DNA of 64,000 nt, taken from positions 36,776 to 100,775 of the forward strand of contig JBILYK010000004.1 of the NCBI GenBank assembly GCA_044377735.1. Reading direction: 5' to 3'. The notes beneath the pieces are model-generated. The model saw only the letters and a list, made by a program, of their open reading frames with translations. It was not told the origin of the DNA and did not search any database. Below, one piece after another: positions 26,028 to 34,178 of this stretch (position 1 is its first letter; each line of letters starts with the position of its first letter). The translations under genes and the position numbers were made by a program. The DNA comes from Tabrizicola_A sp044377735 (GTDB taxonomy: Bacteria > Pseudomonadota > Alphaproteobacteria > Rhodobacterales > Rhodobacteraceae).

Positions 26028-27221
26028 ATGACCGATTTTGCCGCCACCCGTGCCCAGTTCCATCTGCCCGAGGGGCTGATCTATCTTGACGGCAATTCGC
26101 TTGGCCCCTTGCCGCGCGCGGCTGTCGCGCGCGTGGCCAAAACGGTGCAGGACGAATGGGGCGGCATGCTCATCACCGGCTGGAACCGGGCAGGATGGAT
26201 GGACAAGCCAATGAGCGTCGGCAACCGCATAGCCCGTCTGATCGGGGCCGAGCCCGAGTCGGTCGCAATGGGCGATACGCTGTCGATCAAGGTCTATCAG
26301 GCTTTGGCCTCAGCACTTGAGATGAACGCGCCGCGCAAGGTTATTCTTAGCGATTCCGGAAACTTCCCGTCCGATCTTTACATGGCACAGGGCCTCTGCC
26401 GCACGCTGGGCGAAGGCTATGAGCTGAAAATCGTCGCCCCCGAAGAGGTGATGGAGGCCATTGACGAAACCGTGGCCGTCACCCTGATCACCGAGGTGGA
26501 CTACCGCACGGGGCGCAAACATGACATGACCGCGATCACCAAACGGGCCCATGAAAACGGCGCGCTGACGATCTGGGATCTGGCCCATTCCGCAGGGGCC
26601 TTCCCGGTGGAATTGGCGCGCGCGGGCGCCGATTTTGCCTGTGGCTGCACCTATAAATACCTCAATTCCGGGCCTGGCGGTCCGGCCTTCATCTATGTCG
26701 CTCCCCGCCATCAAGCCACCGCCCGCCCTGCCCTTTCAGGCTGGCAAGGCCATGACGCGCCCTTCGCCTTTGATCTGGACTACCGACCCGCGCCCGGCGC
26801 CGAACGCATGCGCGTCGGCACCCCGCCCATTTTGCAACTGGCCGCCCTCGAAGCCTCCCTCGACATTTGGGACAGCGTCGATATGGCCGCACTGCGCGCC
26901 CGCTCTCTCGCGCTCACCGACCAGTTCATCGCAGGTGTCGAGTCTGCCTGCCCCACCCTGACACTGGCCACCCCGCGCGATCACGCGATGCGCGGCAGTC
27001 AAGTGTCGTTTCGTCACCCGGAAGGTTACGCCATCATGCAGGCCCTGATTTCCAAGGGCGTGATCGGTGACTTCCGCGCGCCCGATATCATCCGCTTTGG
27101 CTTTACCCCACTTTACACCACCCATGACGAGGTGGCGCAGGCCGTCGGCATCCTCGCCGAGATCATGGCCAAATCGCTGTGGGATACCCCAGACTTCAAG
27201 ACCCGCAAAAAGGTCACCTGA
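26028..27221 (+). CDS. kynU: Kynureninase
   Basis: A 397-residue PLP enzyme that cleaves kynurenine to anthranilate and alanine in tryptophan degradation. The N-terminus IYLDGNSLGPLPR, the DSGNFPSDLYMAQ block and the cofactor-lysine region CTYKYLNSGPGGPAF (K210) are diagnostic. It lies upstream of kynA on the same strand, with 227 bases between containing a large inverted repeat. The formamidase gene kynB, often adjacent, is not present here. Start at 26028 follows a purine-rich stretch (CGAGGACC). Confidence 0.95.
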   Translation: MTDFAATRAQFHLPEGLIYLDGNSLGPLPRAAVARVAKTVQDEWGGMLITGWNRAGWMDKPMSVGNRIARLIGAEPESVAMGDTLSIKVYQALASALEMNAPRKVILSDSGNFPSDLYMAQGLCRTLGEGYELKIVAPEEVMEAIDETVAVTLITEVDYRTGRKHDMTAITKRAHENGALTIWDLAHSAGAFPVELARAGADFACGCTYKYLNSGPGGPAFIYVAPRHQATARPALSGWQGHDAPFAFDLDYRPAPGAERMRVGTPPILQLAALEASLDIWDSVDMAALRARSLALTDQFIAGVESACPTLTLATPRDHAMRGSQVSFRHPEGYAIMQALISKGVIGDFRAPDIIRFGFTPLYTTHDEVAQAVGILAEIMAKSLWDTPDFKTRKKVT

Positions 27222-27230
27222 AGATGCGGG

Positions 27231-27317
27231 ATTTCATCTTGGCTCAAATACTCCCGCCGGAGGCTCCTGCCCTTGGCGTCGAAGCCTCCGGCGGGAGTAT
27301 TTTGACCAAAGTGAAAG
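27231..27317. repeat. Long inverted repeat between kynU and kynA (two head-to-head copies of a spacer element)
   Basis: Two perfect 19-bp arms, AAATACTCCCGCCGGAGGC (27246-27264) and its complement (27284-27302), are separated by 19 bases. Imperfect pairing extends outwards to about 27231 and 27317, through CATCTTGGCTC and GACCAAAGTG. Each arm, read outward, follows the pattern GGCGGGAGTATTT..CCAA..TGAA, which also occurs before miaA (59256-59279). No long T run follows, so it is probably an intergenic repeat that could also limit read-through from kynU. Confidence 0.7.
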
Positions 27318-27448
27318 CGGCAAGCGCGCCGTTGTGCCGTCCCTCAGGCTGGACCTGCCTGTGGCGGCGGATTGGCAATCTTTCGGTGTTGAACCGGATG
27401 GGCTGCGTCGCCTGACGTAGCCTTCCTTTCATCCTGACGGAGATTCCC

Positions 27449-28282
27449 ATGACCACCTATGACCCCGCCCGCGAGGGTGCGCAAATGTCGTTCGACGGCC
27501 GCATGTCCTATGGCGACTACCTGCAGATTGACCGAATTCTCGATGCCCAGCGCCTGATGACCGGCGCGCATGACGAGATGTTGTTTATCATCCAGCACCA
27601 GACATCCGAATTGTGGATGCGCCTTGCGCTGCACGAATTGGACGCCGCGCGCCATGCAATTGCCTCCGACCGCGCGCCCGAGGCTTTCAAAATGCTGGCC
27701 CGGATCAGCCGGATCTTTGAGCAACTGAACAACGCATGGGACGTGCTGCGCACCATGACTCCTTCAGATTACACCACATTTCGCAATGGTCTGGGCCAGT
27801 CATCTGGCTTTCAATCCTGGCAGTATCGGCTGATCGAATATGCGGTTGGCAATCGCAATCTGGCCATGCTGAAACCCCATGCCCACCGCCCCGATTTGAT
27901 GGCCAAGCTTGAGGCGGAACTGGCCCGCCCCACACTTTATGACGAGGCGCTGCGCCACCTGGCCCGCGCAGGGTTGCCAGTCCCAGCCGAGGTGCTGGGC
28001 CGCGATCTGCGCCAACCTTGGCTGGCGCAAGATGCGGTGCGCGAGGTTTGGGAGATCGTCTACCGCGACCCCACCCGATATTGGCAGGCCTATGAACTGG
28101 CTGAGAAACTGGTGGATTTCGAGGATTACTTCCGCCGTTGGCGCTTCAACCATGTCACCACGGTGGAACGCGTCATCGGGCTTAAGCGCGGCACAGGTGG
28201 CACCTCAGGGGTCAGCTATCTGCGCCGCATGCTGGAGGTGGAGTTGTTCCCCGAGCTTTGGCACCTACGCACAACGCTTTAG
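27449..28282 (+). CDS. kynA: Tryptophan 2,3-dioxygenase
   Basis: A 277-residue haem enzyme that oxidises tryptophan to N-formylkynurenine, the first step of the kynurenine pathway. Conserved features include MSYGDYLQIDRILDAQ, HDEMLFIIQHQTSELWM (with a histidine in the haem pocket), QSSGFQSWQYRLIEYAVGNR and the C-terminal RWRFNHVTTVERVIGLKRGTGGTSG segment that carries the haem-ligand histidine. Length matches the bacterial family. GGAG precedes the ATG at 27449. With kynU it converts tryptophan towards anthranilate once formylkynurenine has been hydrolysed. Confidence 0.96.
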   Translation: MTTYDPAREGAQMSFDGRMSYGDYLQIDRILDAQRLMTGAHDEMLFIIQHQTSELWMRLALHELDAARHAIASDRAPEAFKMLARISRIFEQLNNAWDVLRTMTPSDYTTFRNGLGQSSGFQSWQYRLIEYAVGNRNLAMLKPHAHRPDLMAKLEAELARPTLYDEALRHLARAGLPVPAEVLGRDLRQPWLAQDAVREVWEIVYRDPTRYWQAYELAEKLVDFEDYFRRWRFNHVTTVERVIGLKRGTGGTSGVSYLRRMLEVELFPELWHLRTTL

Positions 28283-28334
28283 CGCCCGTCTGGATCTTTC
28301 CTGTCACATTCACCTTTGTGTGAGCCAAGGGGCT

Positions 28335-28363
28335 TTGACGCGACGGGGCCTGTGGAGTAATCA
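28335..28363 (+). promoter_or_regulatory. Predicted sigma-70-type promoter of the L,D-transpeptidase gene
   Basis: TTGACG (28335-28340), a 17-base spacer and TAATCA (28358-28363) lie about 50 bases before the start codon. Confidence 0.55.
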
Positions 28364-28411
28364 GAAACAGACCGTCGACCCTTTTGGCCCGGATTCTGTT
28401 TGGATATCTCC

Positions 28412-29383
28412 ATGCTGACGCTTGTTTCTCGTCTTGTCGCTGCAACCTGCCTGTCTTTGGCGCTTTCTGCCTGTGTAACCGACCCTTCCTTGACTGGCAG
28501 CGGCGTGATGACCGCCGATCTGCCAAAGACGCCCCAGTTGATCGAGGGGGTTTATTCGGCGAAGGCCGACAACCAGTTCAATGTGCCCGCCGTTCCGGTG
28601 GAAAAGGTGCCACAGCAGTTCCAGCGCCAGACCGTGGCTTATGAAACCGACCAACCGGTTGGAACCATCATCATCGATCCGGCGAGCAAGCACCTCTTTT
28701 TGGTGGCAGGCAAGAACAAGGCGATCCGCTATGGGATTTCCGTCGGCAAGGCGGGCTTTCAGTGGTCGGGCGAAGCTTTGATCACCGGGCGCAAGCCTTG
28801 GCCAACCTGGACCCCGCCGAAGGAAATGATCGAGCGCAAGCCTGAGCTGTCCAAGTGGGAAAAGGGCCAACCCGGCGGTTTGGACAACCCCTTGGGTGCC
28901 CGTGCCTTGTATCTGACCACCAATGGAATCGATTACGGATACCGGATTCACGGCACGCCGGAATGGAATTCGATCGGGAGCAATGCCTCATCGGGATGCA
29001 TCCGCATGATCAACCAAGATGTGATCGACCTGTATGAGCGGGTGCCCGACAACACCAAGGTGATCGTTCTGAACGCCGATGGCTCGATGCCCAAAGGACT
29101 GACCCTGCCACCGCCGCAGCCCAAGAAAGTGGTTGAGGAACTGCAAGTGCCCGTGATCGTTGTGCCAAAACCAGCCGTGATGCCCGTGCCGGTCGTGACA
29201 TCGGGTTCCGTGACCCCGGTGCCCGCGACGGTGACACCTGTTGCCGCGACGACGACGTCCACCACAGCTCCGGCCACCACAGCTCCGGCCACCACAGCTC
29301 CGGCCACCACCGCGCCGGCAACCGCCACGCCGACCGTGGTTTGCACGGTCCCATTGGTCAACGGGGTTTGCCCGTCAAACTAA
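28412..29383 (+). CDS. L,D-transpeptidase (YkuD domain) predicted lipoprotein
   Basis: A 323-residue envelope protein. The N-terminal signal ends in the lipobox LSAC (lipidated C21). The YkuD catalytic domain has H180 (YRIHGTPEW) and the nucleophile C196 (SSGCIRMIN), consistent with forming 3-3 peptidoglycan cross-links or attaching proteins to peptidoglycan. The C-terminus is unusual: a proline-rich linker, then Thr/Ala/Pro repeats (APATT units, encoded by tandem 15-bp repeats at 29259-29320), then a short tail with two cysteines (VVCTVPLVNGVCPSN). The start ATG at 28412 was preferred over the TTG at 28400. A terminator follows. Confidence 0.9.
   Translation: MLTLVSRLVAATCLSLALSACVTDPSLTGSGVMTADLPKTPQLIEGVYSAKADNQFNVPAVPVEKVPQQFQRQTVAYETDQPVGTIIIDPASKHLFLVAGKNKAIRYGISVGKAGFQWSGEALITGRKPWPTWTPPKEMIERKPELSKWEKGQPGGLDNPLGARALYLTTNGIDYGYRIHGTPEWNSIGSNASSGCIRMINQDVIDLYERVPDNTKVIVLNADGSMPKGLTLPPPQPKKVVEELQVPVIVVPKPAVMPVPVVTSGSVTPVPATVTPVAATTTSTTAPATTAPATTAPATTAPATATPTVVCTVPLVNGVCPSN
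29259..29320 (+). repeat. Tandem 15-bp minisatellite inside the L,D-transpeptidase gene
   Basis: Units of the type CACCACAGCTCCGGC are repeated about four times, the last degenerate, and encode APATT repeats. Such repeats can change copy number and so alter linker length between strains. Confidence 0.75.
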
Positions 29384-29402
29384 GCTGCATCAAACCAAGT
29401 CA

Positions 29403-29436
29403 AAAAGGCGGCCGCAACTCGGGCCGCCTTTTCTTT
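29403..29436 (+). terminator. Terminator of the L,D-transpeptidase gene (probably bidirectional)
   Basis: AAAAGGCGGCC (29403-29413) pairs perfectly with GGCCGCCTTTT (29422-29432) around an 8-base loop, followed by CTTT. The A-run on the left gives a T-run on the minus strand, so it can also serve the convergent lyxose isomerase gene. Confidence 0.9.
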
Positions 29437-29465
29437 GTCCCAGAAGGGCGCGGTCGCGACGAGCC

Positions 29466-30152
29466 TTAGCCTAACCAACGCTGATAATCGCTCACCAAAA
29501 GATGCAAGGGCGTCTCGTCTTCCTCGATCTCGGCAAAGCGGCCGATTGGTTCGCGGAAGACATTGTCGGTTTCATCATCGTTGACGGTGGAGACTTCACC
29601 GATCAGCACATCGCCGCCCTCGCCCCAAAAGGCATGCCAGTCGCCCGGCATCAGGGTGACGCTTTCACCCGGCGCAAGCCGCAGCTTTTCGCCGGGGGCA
29701 AAGGCGCGGTCGATCCCGTCGCAGCGCACAAGGCCACCGCGACCCGCCGCAAAGCCGCCCGCGTCGTCTGATCCGTAAAGTTCCACCACCAAAGTCGCCC
29801 CACCCCGGTTGATGATATCCTCGGCCTTGATGACATGGGTGTGCATCGGGGAAAGCTGATCTTGCCGGGAAATCAACAGCTTCTCGGCATAGCACATGCC
29901 GCCACCGCGCTGCAAATCGGACAGACGGCCATTGCGCAGCGTGAAGAGGAACAGGCCCAAGTCGTCAAACCGCCCTTGCCCGTAATCCGTGATGTCCCAG
30001 CCACAGCGCCCCGAAATCACCCGCGCGGCGCGGGTCTTGTTCGCGACGAACTGGTCGGGCGTCCAATAGGCGAAGGGTGGCAGGGTAAATCCGTAGTGGC
30101 GGATCATCTCATCCGCTGCCTGCATGATCTGGTTGATGGTCGAGCGTTTCAT
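29466..30152 (-). CDS. D-lyxose isomerase (D-lyxose ketol-isomerase, cupin)
   Basis: A 228-residue cupin enzyme closely resembling the E. coli-type D-lyxose isomerase (about 227 residues), which interconverts D-lyxose with D-xylulose and also acts on D-mannose. Recognisable blocks are MKRSTINQIM at the start, GWDITDYGQGRFDDLGLFLF, CYAEKLLISRQDQLSPMHTH (metal-binding histidines), EDIINRGGATLVVELYG and VLIGEVSTVNDDETDN. The true start is the ATG at 30152; the longer open frame upstream is non-coding. No sugar transporter or kinase is adjacent, so its physiological substrate is uncertain. Confidence 0.9.
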   Translation of the reverse strand: MKRSTINQIMQAADEMIRHYGFTLPPFAYWTPDQFVANKTRAARVISGRCGWDITDYGQGRFDDLGLFLFTLRNGRLSDLQRGGGMCYAEKLLISRQDQLSPMHTHVIKAEDIINRGGATLVVELYGSDDAGGFAAGRGGLVRCDGIDRAFAPGEKLRLAPGESVTLMPGDWHAFWGEGGDVLIGEVSTVNDDETDNVFREPIGRFAEIEEDETPLHLLVSDYQRWLG

Positions 30153-30187
30153 CCCAGCCTTCTCCCCCGTGGGCCCATTTCCACCAT

Positions 30188-31567
30188 CTAGACCAAGGGG
30201 CTTTGCATCAACAAGGCCGTTTTGCGCCAGAACCGCACAGTCAGTGCCGTCCCAGCCCCAGCCAACGCAAGGATATAGGCCGCCCATATGCCCGATGGCC
30301 CCATCTGCGCCCAATGCGCCAAGGCATAGCCCAAAGGCAAGGCCACTGGCCAATAGGCGATGGCTGACACCAGTGCTGGCCATGCGGTGTCGGACAAGCC
30401 GCGCAAGGATCCCAGCATCGCCGATTGCACCGCATCGCTGATCTGCATGGGTGCGAAGACAAGGAAGATGGCCGCCGCCACGGCCACCACCTCGGGGTCA
30501 TCGGAGATCAGTCGCGCAATCGCCTCACCTTGCAGCACCAGCACCACCGCAGCGGTCACCAGCCACAGGCCCGCGACCAGCACCGCCGCCAGCGCAATGG
30601 GCCGCAGCGCGCCCAGATTCTGCGCCCCGCGTTCTTGCGCCACGCGGATCGCAACCGCCCCCGCCACGCCCAAGGGCAGCATGTACAGCACCCCGCCCAC
30701 CGACTGCGCCACCTGATTGCCCGCCAAAGCCACGGTGCCAAAGGCCCCAATCATCAATGTCGCCACACTGACCGAGGCAGTCTCGACCACATACATCGCC
30801 CCAAGTGGCACGCCTTCGCGGAAGGTCAGGCGCATCTCGCTCAGCGCCACAGTGCGTCGTAGACGCAGACGCCGCATCGATGGAGCGTAACCCCACCACA
30901 AAAATGCAGCCCCCAGCGCCATCGTCTCGGCCAGAAACGAGGCGAGCCCCGCCCCCGTCAGCCCAAGCTCCGGCAAAGGGCCGATGCCCCAGATCAGCGC
31001 ATAGTTCAGCGGCACGTTGATCACCACGCCTAGAAAGGCAAAGGCGGTGCCGAGCCAAGGCTTGTCTGCAGCCTCGAACGCCGACTTGAAGGCGGTCAGG
31101 ACCGAGAAAGGGATCAGGAAGGCGCAGATCCAGAACCAATAGCCCCGCATCGCGCTGACAACCTCTTCTGGCTGGCCCAAAAGCGGGAGAACAGGCCAAA
31201 GCGCGGCCATGAGCAGCGCCGAGCCCACGCCAACCAGCAAACCCAAGGCAAGACCCGACCGCAGGATACCGGGGATCGCAAGGCCTTGCCCAGCCCCCCA
31301 AGCAGCACCGATCCGCACCGACAAGGCCGACAAAAGACCATAGATCGCCGCGTAAAACAGCACTGCCACGGCACCTGTCAGCCCGACTGCGGCCAAAGGC
31401 ACGGGGCCTAAAGGTGCCAGCATGACCGAATCTGTCACCCCGATCAGGGTTGAGGCCGCCAACCCCATCACGATGGGCAAGGCCAAGCCGACGATCCCCG
31501 GCACTTCGCGCCAGATCGCCCCGATCAATCCCTGCCCTCGCACTTGCCTCACCCCGTCATTTCGCAT
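30188..31567 (-). CDS. MATE family multidrug efflux transporter
   Basis: A 459-residue inner-membrane protein with about 12 helices, typical of MATE sodium- or proton-driven exporters. The N-terminal ALPIVMGLAASTLIGVTDSVML and the mirrored segment GVPLGAMYVVETASVSVATLMIG in the second half are family hallmarks. It is divergent from a TetR-type gene. A palindromic site (31565-31579) overlaps its start codon, which points to direct repression. The divergent layout suggests an inducible drug or metabolite efflux unit; substrate unknown. It ends 35 bases before the lyxose isomerase start, so the two may share a transcript. Confidence 0.92.
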   Translation of the reverse strand: MRNDGVRQVRGQGLIGAIWREVPGIVGLALPIVMGLAASTLIGVTDSVMLAPLGPVPLAAVGLTGAVAVLFYAAIYGLLSALSVRIGAAWGAGQGLAIPGILRSGLALGLLVGVGSALLMAALWPVLPLLGQPEEVVSAMRGYWFWICAFLIPFSVLTAFKSAFEAADKPWLGTAFAFLGVVINVPLNYALIWGIGPLPELGLTGAGLASFLAETMALGAAFLWWGYAPSMRRLRLRRTVALSEMRLTFREGVPLGAMYVVETASVSVATLMIGAFGTVALAGNQVAQSVGGVLYMLPLGVAGAVAIRVAQERGAQNLGALRPIALAAVLVAGLWLVTAAVVLVLQGEAIARLISDDPEVVAVAAAIFLVFAPMQISDAVQSAMLGSLRGLSDTAWPALVSAIAYWPVALPLGYALAHWAQMGPSGIWAAYILALAGAGTALTVRFWRKTALLMQSPLV

Positions 31568-31579
31568 ACCGTTCGTATG
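31565..31579. promoter_or_regulatory. Operator-like palindrome over the MATE gene start codon
   Basis: CATAC-CGTTC-GTATG is an interrupted palindrome with perfect 5-bp arms. It shares the CATAC...GTATG pattern with the site at 31594-31610 and includes the MATE start codon (31567-31565). Confidence 0.6.
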
Positions 31580-31593
31580 TAAATCCCTAAATC

Positions 31594-31610
31594 ACATACG
31601 GATCGTATGT
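31594..31610. promoter_or_regulatory. Operator-like palindrome over the TetR gene start codon
   Basis: ACATACG-GAT-CGTATGT is a perfect 7-bp inverted repeat with a 3-base centre, a geometry usual for TetR-family sites. It contains the possible start ATG at 31607 of the regulator gene, which suggests autorepression. Confidence 0.65.
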
Positions 31611-32242
31611 CAACCATGGCCCAGCCCATCCCAACCGCCGCACCGCGCCCGCATGGGCGGGCTGAGGCTGCCGAACAGACCGCCAACCGTCTTGTCACCA
31701 CAGCGCGCCAAGCCTTCGCCACGCATGGCTTTGCTTATGTCTCGCTGGATGCGCTGGCGGCCGAGGCGGGCGTCACGCGCGGGGCGCTGCACCACCATTT
31801 TCAGAACAAGGCGGGGCTTTTCGAGGCCGTCTTTCGCGCCGTTGATGCAGATATTTCCATCCAGTTGGACCGCATCTACGAAGCGGAACCCGATGCATGG
31901 GGGGGCCTGACCGCCTGCTATCACGCCTATCTTGATCTTGCGCTGCAGCCTGAAAACGCCCGCATCCTCTTTCGCGACGCCCCAGCGGTGATGGGCGCAC
32001 GGGCGATGGATATCCTGATGGAGAGCGGCTTCTCGATCATCGTTGAGGAACTGGCCGCGTTGATCGCCGCTGGCCGTCTGCGCCCGCTTGATTCGGTGGC
32101 AACTGCCCATCTCCTGAACGGCGCGGTGATGGCGCAGGCGCTGTGGCTTGCGGGCTGCGATGGCGGGACAGAGGCGCAACGTGCCGCCGCCCATGCCGCG
32201 CTTGACGCCACCTTTGACGGCCTGACCAAGAGGACGCCTTAG
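31607..32242 (+). CDS. TetR/AcrR family transcriptional regulator
   Basis: A 211-residue regulator with an N-terminal helix-turn-helix (about residues 43-75, VSLDALAAEAGVTRGALHHH) and a variable C-terminal ligand domain, which resembles the TetR_C branch near QacR-like factors only loosely. It is divergent from the MATE exporter and very likely represses it and itself through the paired palindromes at 31565-31579 and 31594-31610. The start may be 31607 or the ATG at 31616; neither has a good ribosome binding site, so the message may be leaderless. Inducer unknown. Confidence 0.9.
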   Translation: MSTMAQPIPTAAPRPHGRAEAAEQTANRLVTTARQAFATHGFAYVSLDALAAEAGVTRGALHHHFQNKAGLFEAVFRAVDADISIQLDRIYEAEPDAWGGLTACYHAYLDLALQPENARILFRDAPAVMGARAMDILMESGFSIIVEELAALIAAGRLRPLDSVATAHLLNGAVMAQALWLAGCDGGTEAQRAAAHAALDATFDGLTKRTP

Positions 32243-32271
32243 CCCCGCCCCGCCCAATCGCGCACATCATC

Positions 32272-32832
32272 CTAAAAGGTCGGGTGCCCGGCGCACGAGG
32301 CAAGGTCATTGGTGGCATTCCGGGCCGCAATCTCTCGCACCCGCGCGCGGTCTGGCGTAGCGGGCCGTCCCGCCGCGTCAAAGGCCTTCCGAAAGCCAAA
32401 GGCGTGCGCGCTGGCCCCGTGGTCGTGCAGCTTCTCATGCCGCGCCACGCCCTCGGCCCAATCGGGGCGCATCTCGCTCCACCACATCACCAGCGGCGGC
32501 CAATCGCCCTTGCGGAACCAGGTTCGCCCTTTGGCCAGGGCCTCGGCATGGATACCGGAATAGGTATAGGCCCAGATCGATTCCAGATCGCACCACCATG
32601 ACAAGGTGGACGGCGCCCAGCCATCACCGAACGGATCCTGCCAGAACCGCGGGAAAACCTGCGGCCCCCAAGCTTCCGGCCCCGGATCGCCCTCATAGCC
32701 TGATCGGCCGATCAGACCCTCGGCCCGGTCCACCGCCGCCAGATTGGCGTCATTGCGGTTATGAAAGCCCTGATTGTCCGGGTGTTCAGAGGGGAGGATG
32801 AACTGGCCAAAGGTGTAAAGCGCGACTGGCAT
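32272..32832 (-). CDS. DUF3291 domain-containing protein
   Basis: A 186-residue soluble protein starting MPVALYTFGQFI, matching the DUF3291 family (related to the dimeric alpha-beta barrel group, no established function). It is rich in tryptophan (for example RFWQDPFGDGW, LSWWCDLESIWAY, LVMWWSEM). The ATG at 32832 overlaps the stop of the upstream amidotransferase gene as TGATG, so they are translationally coupled and may act together. Function is unknown. Confidence 0.8.
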   Translation of the reverse strand: MPVALYTFGQFILPSEHPDNQGFHNRNDANLAAVDRAEGLIGRSGYEGDPGPEAWGPQVFPRFWQDPFGDGWAPSTLSWWCDLESIWAYTYSGIHAEALAKGRTWFRKGDWPPLVMWWSEMRPDWAEGVARHEKLHDHGASAHAFGFRKAFDAAGRPATPDRARVREIAARNATNDLASCAGHPTF

Positions 32833-33605
32833 CAGCCCCGCCCCGCCCAATCGCGCACCGCCTGTCCAAAGGCGGCGAACAAGGGGCGCGAGACCGGGTC
32901 ATTGGCGGCGTTCCATTCCGGATGCCACTGCACCGCCAGCGTAAAGCCAGGCGCATCCTTGACATAAATCGCCTCAGGCGTCCCATCAGGCGCATGGCCG
33001 TCAATCATGATCCGCGCGCCAGGGCGGGCAATGCCTTGGCCATGCAGCGTGTTGGTCATAACCTCATCGGCCCCCATCAGCCGGTGAAACACCCCGCCTT
33101 CGCTAAACCGCACCGCGTGGCGCAGGGCAAAGACCTCTTCCAGCGTGCCGTCGGGCGGCATGCGGTGGTTCATCCTGGCCGGCAATTCGCGGATCTCAGG
33201 ATGCAGGCTGCCACCCATCGCCACGTTGATCTCTTGAAAGCCCCGGCAGATGCCCAAGAACGGCTGGCCGCGGTCAACGCAGGCCCGGATCAAAGGCAGC
33301 GTGATCGCATCGCGGTTGCGGTCAAAGGCCCCATGGGCGGGAGTTTCCGGCTCGCCATATTCGGACGGGTGCACATTCGGTTGCCCGCCCGTCAGCAAGA
33401 ACCCATCGAACGTGTCCAAAAGCTCATCCACCGTCACCAGACGCGGGTCACTTGGCAAGATCACCGGCAAGCAGCGGGCGACCTCGGCGACGGCGATCGA
33501 ATTGATGTGGCCTGATGCATGCACCTGATAGCGGTCGTTCATCTGGTAGGAGTTCGAGATGATCCCCACCGTAGGCCGTTTCGGGGGCCGTTTTGGCTGT
33601 GCCAT
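32832..33605 (-). CDS. Gamma-glutamyl-gamma-aminobutyrate hydrolase family protein (PuuD-like class I amidotransferase)
   Basis: A 257-residue class I glutamine-amidotransferase-fold hydrolase. The nucleophile is C120 in PFLGICRGFQEIN and the histidine-glutamate pair is in AVQWHPEWN. PuuD splits gamma-glutamyl-GABA in putrescine breakdown, but no puuA/B/C genes are nearby, so the exact substrate is open. The ATG at 33605 is preferred to the frame opening at 33656 because the family starts shortly before TVGIISNSY. The stop overlaps the DUF3291 start. Confidence 0.87.
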   Translation of the reverse strand: MAQPKRPPKRPTVGIISNSYQMNDRYQVHASGHINSIAVAEVARCLPVILPSDPRLVTVDELLDTFDGFLLTGGQPNVHPSEYGEPETPAHGAFDRNRDAITLPLIRACVDRGQPFLGICRGFQEINVAMGGSLHPEIRELPARMNHRMPPDGTLEEVFALRHAVRFSEGGVFHRLMGADEVMTNTLHGQGIARPGARIMIDGHAPDGTPEAIYVKDAPGFTLAVQWHPEWNAANDPVSRPLFAAFGQAVRDWAGRG

Positions 33606-33722
33606 GGTCAACCTGCTTTTCCTCGTTCCGCGCAGCATAGAAAGGCAAATCCCCAAGGTGAAGCCCTAGACGTGCAGAAATCCGGGTAAAGAAACCTTGG
33701 GCGTCAATTCGCTGTAGCAGGG

Positions 33723-33736
33723 TCACCCAAGGGTGA
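33723..33736. promoter_or_regulatory. 14-bp palindrome upstream of the DUF305 gene
   Basis: TCACCCAAGGGTGA is a perfect palindrome about 65 bases before the DUF305 start, a possible operator. I cannot assign a regulator. Confidence 0.35.
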
Positions 33737-33800
33737 TTTGCATACCCTGTCGCAAGGCCTGCATGGTAGGAGCTGAGTCCTTCCCCTTCAGGAGCCCCGC

Positions 33801-34160
33801 ATGATCCGCACCCTTATCGTCGCCGCCACGCTTCTATCCGCCAGCTTGGCCCTTGCGGAAACCACCGCTGACCCGCACGCGGGGCATCAAATGACCGGGG
33901 CCGAGATGCCCGCGACCATGGCCTTCATGCAGGCCAATGCCGCGATGCATGAAGGCATGGCCATTGCCTTCACCGGGAACGCCGATATTGACTTTATTCG
34001 GGGCATGATCCCGCACCATCAAGGCGCGGTCGACATGGCGCGCATTGCCTTGGAACACGGCAAGGACCCCGAGGTGCGTAAGCTGGCCGAAACGGTGATC
34101 GCCGCACAAGAGGCGGAAATCGCCTGGATGCAGGACTGGCTGGCCAAACACGGGCAATAA
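33801..34160 (+). CDS. DUF305 family periplasmic protein (possible copper binding)
   Basis: A 119-residue secreted protein: signal peptide at residues 1-19 (ending LALA), then a His/Met-rich mature part (DPHAGHQMTGAEMPATMAFM), then the DUF305 core FIRGMIPHHQGAVDMARIAL. DUF305 proteins form a four-helix bundle of the ferritin-like type, and one member, cyanobacterial CopM, binds copper; copper binding here is inference from the His/Met pattern. It has a good ribosome binding site (CAGGAG) and is convergent with a DMT permease gene. Confidence 0.85.
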   Translation: MIRTLIVAATLLSASLALAETTADPHAGHQMTGAEMPATMAFMQANAAMHEGMAIAFTGNADIDFIRGMIPHHQGAVDMARIALEHGKDPEVRKLAETVIAAQEAEIAWMQDWLAKHGQ

Positions 34161-34178
34161 CCACCCCGCGCAGGCGCT

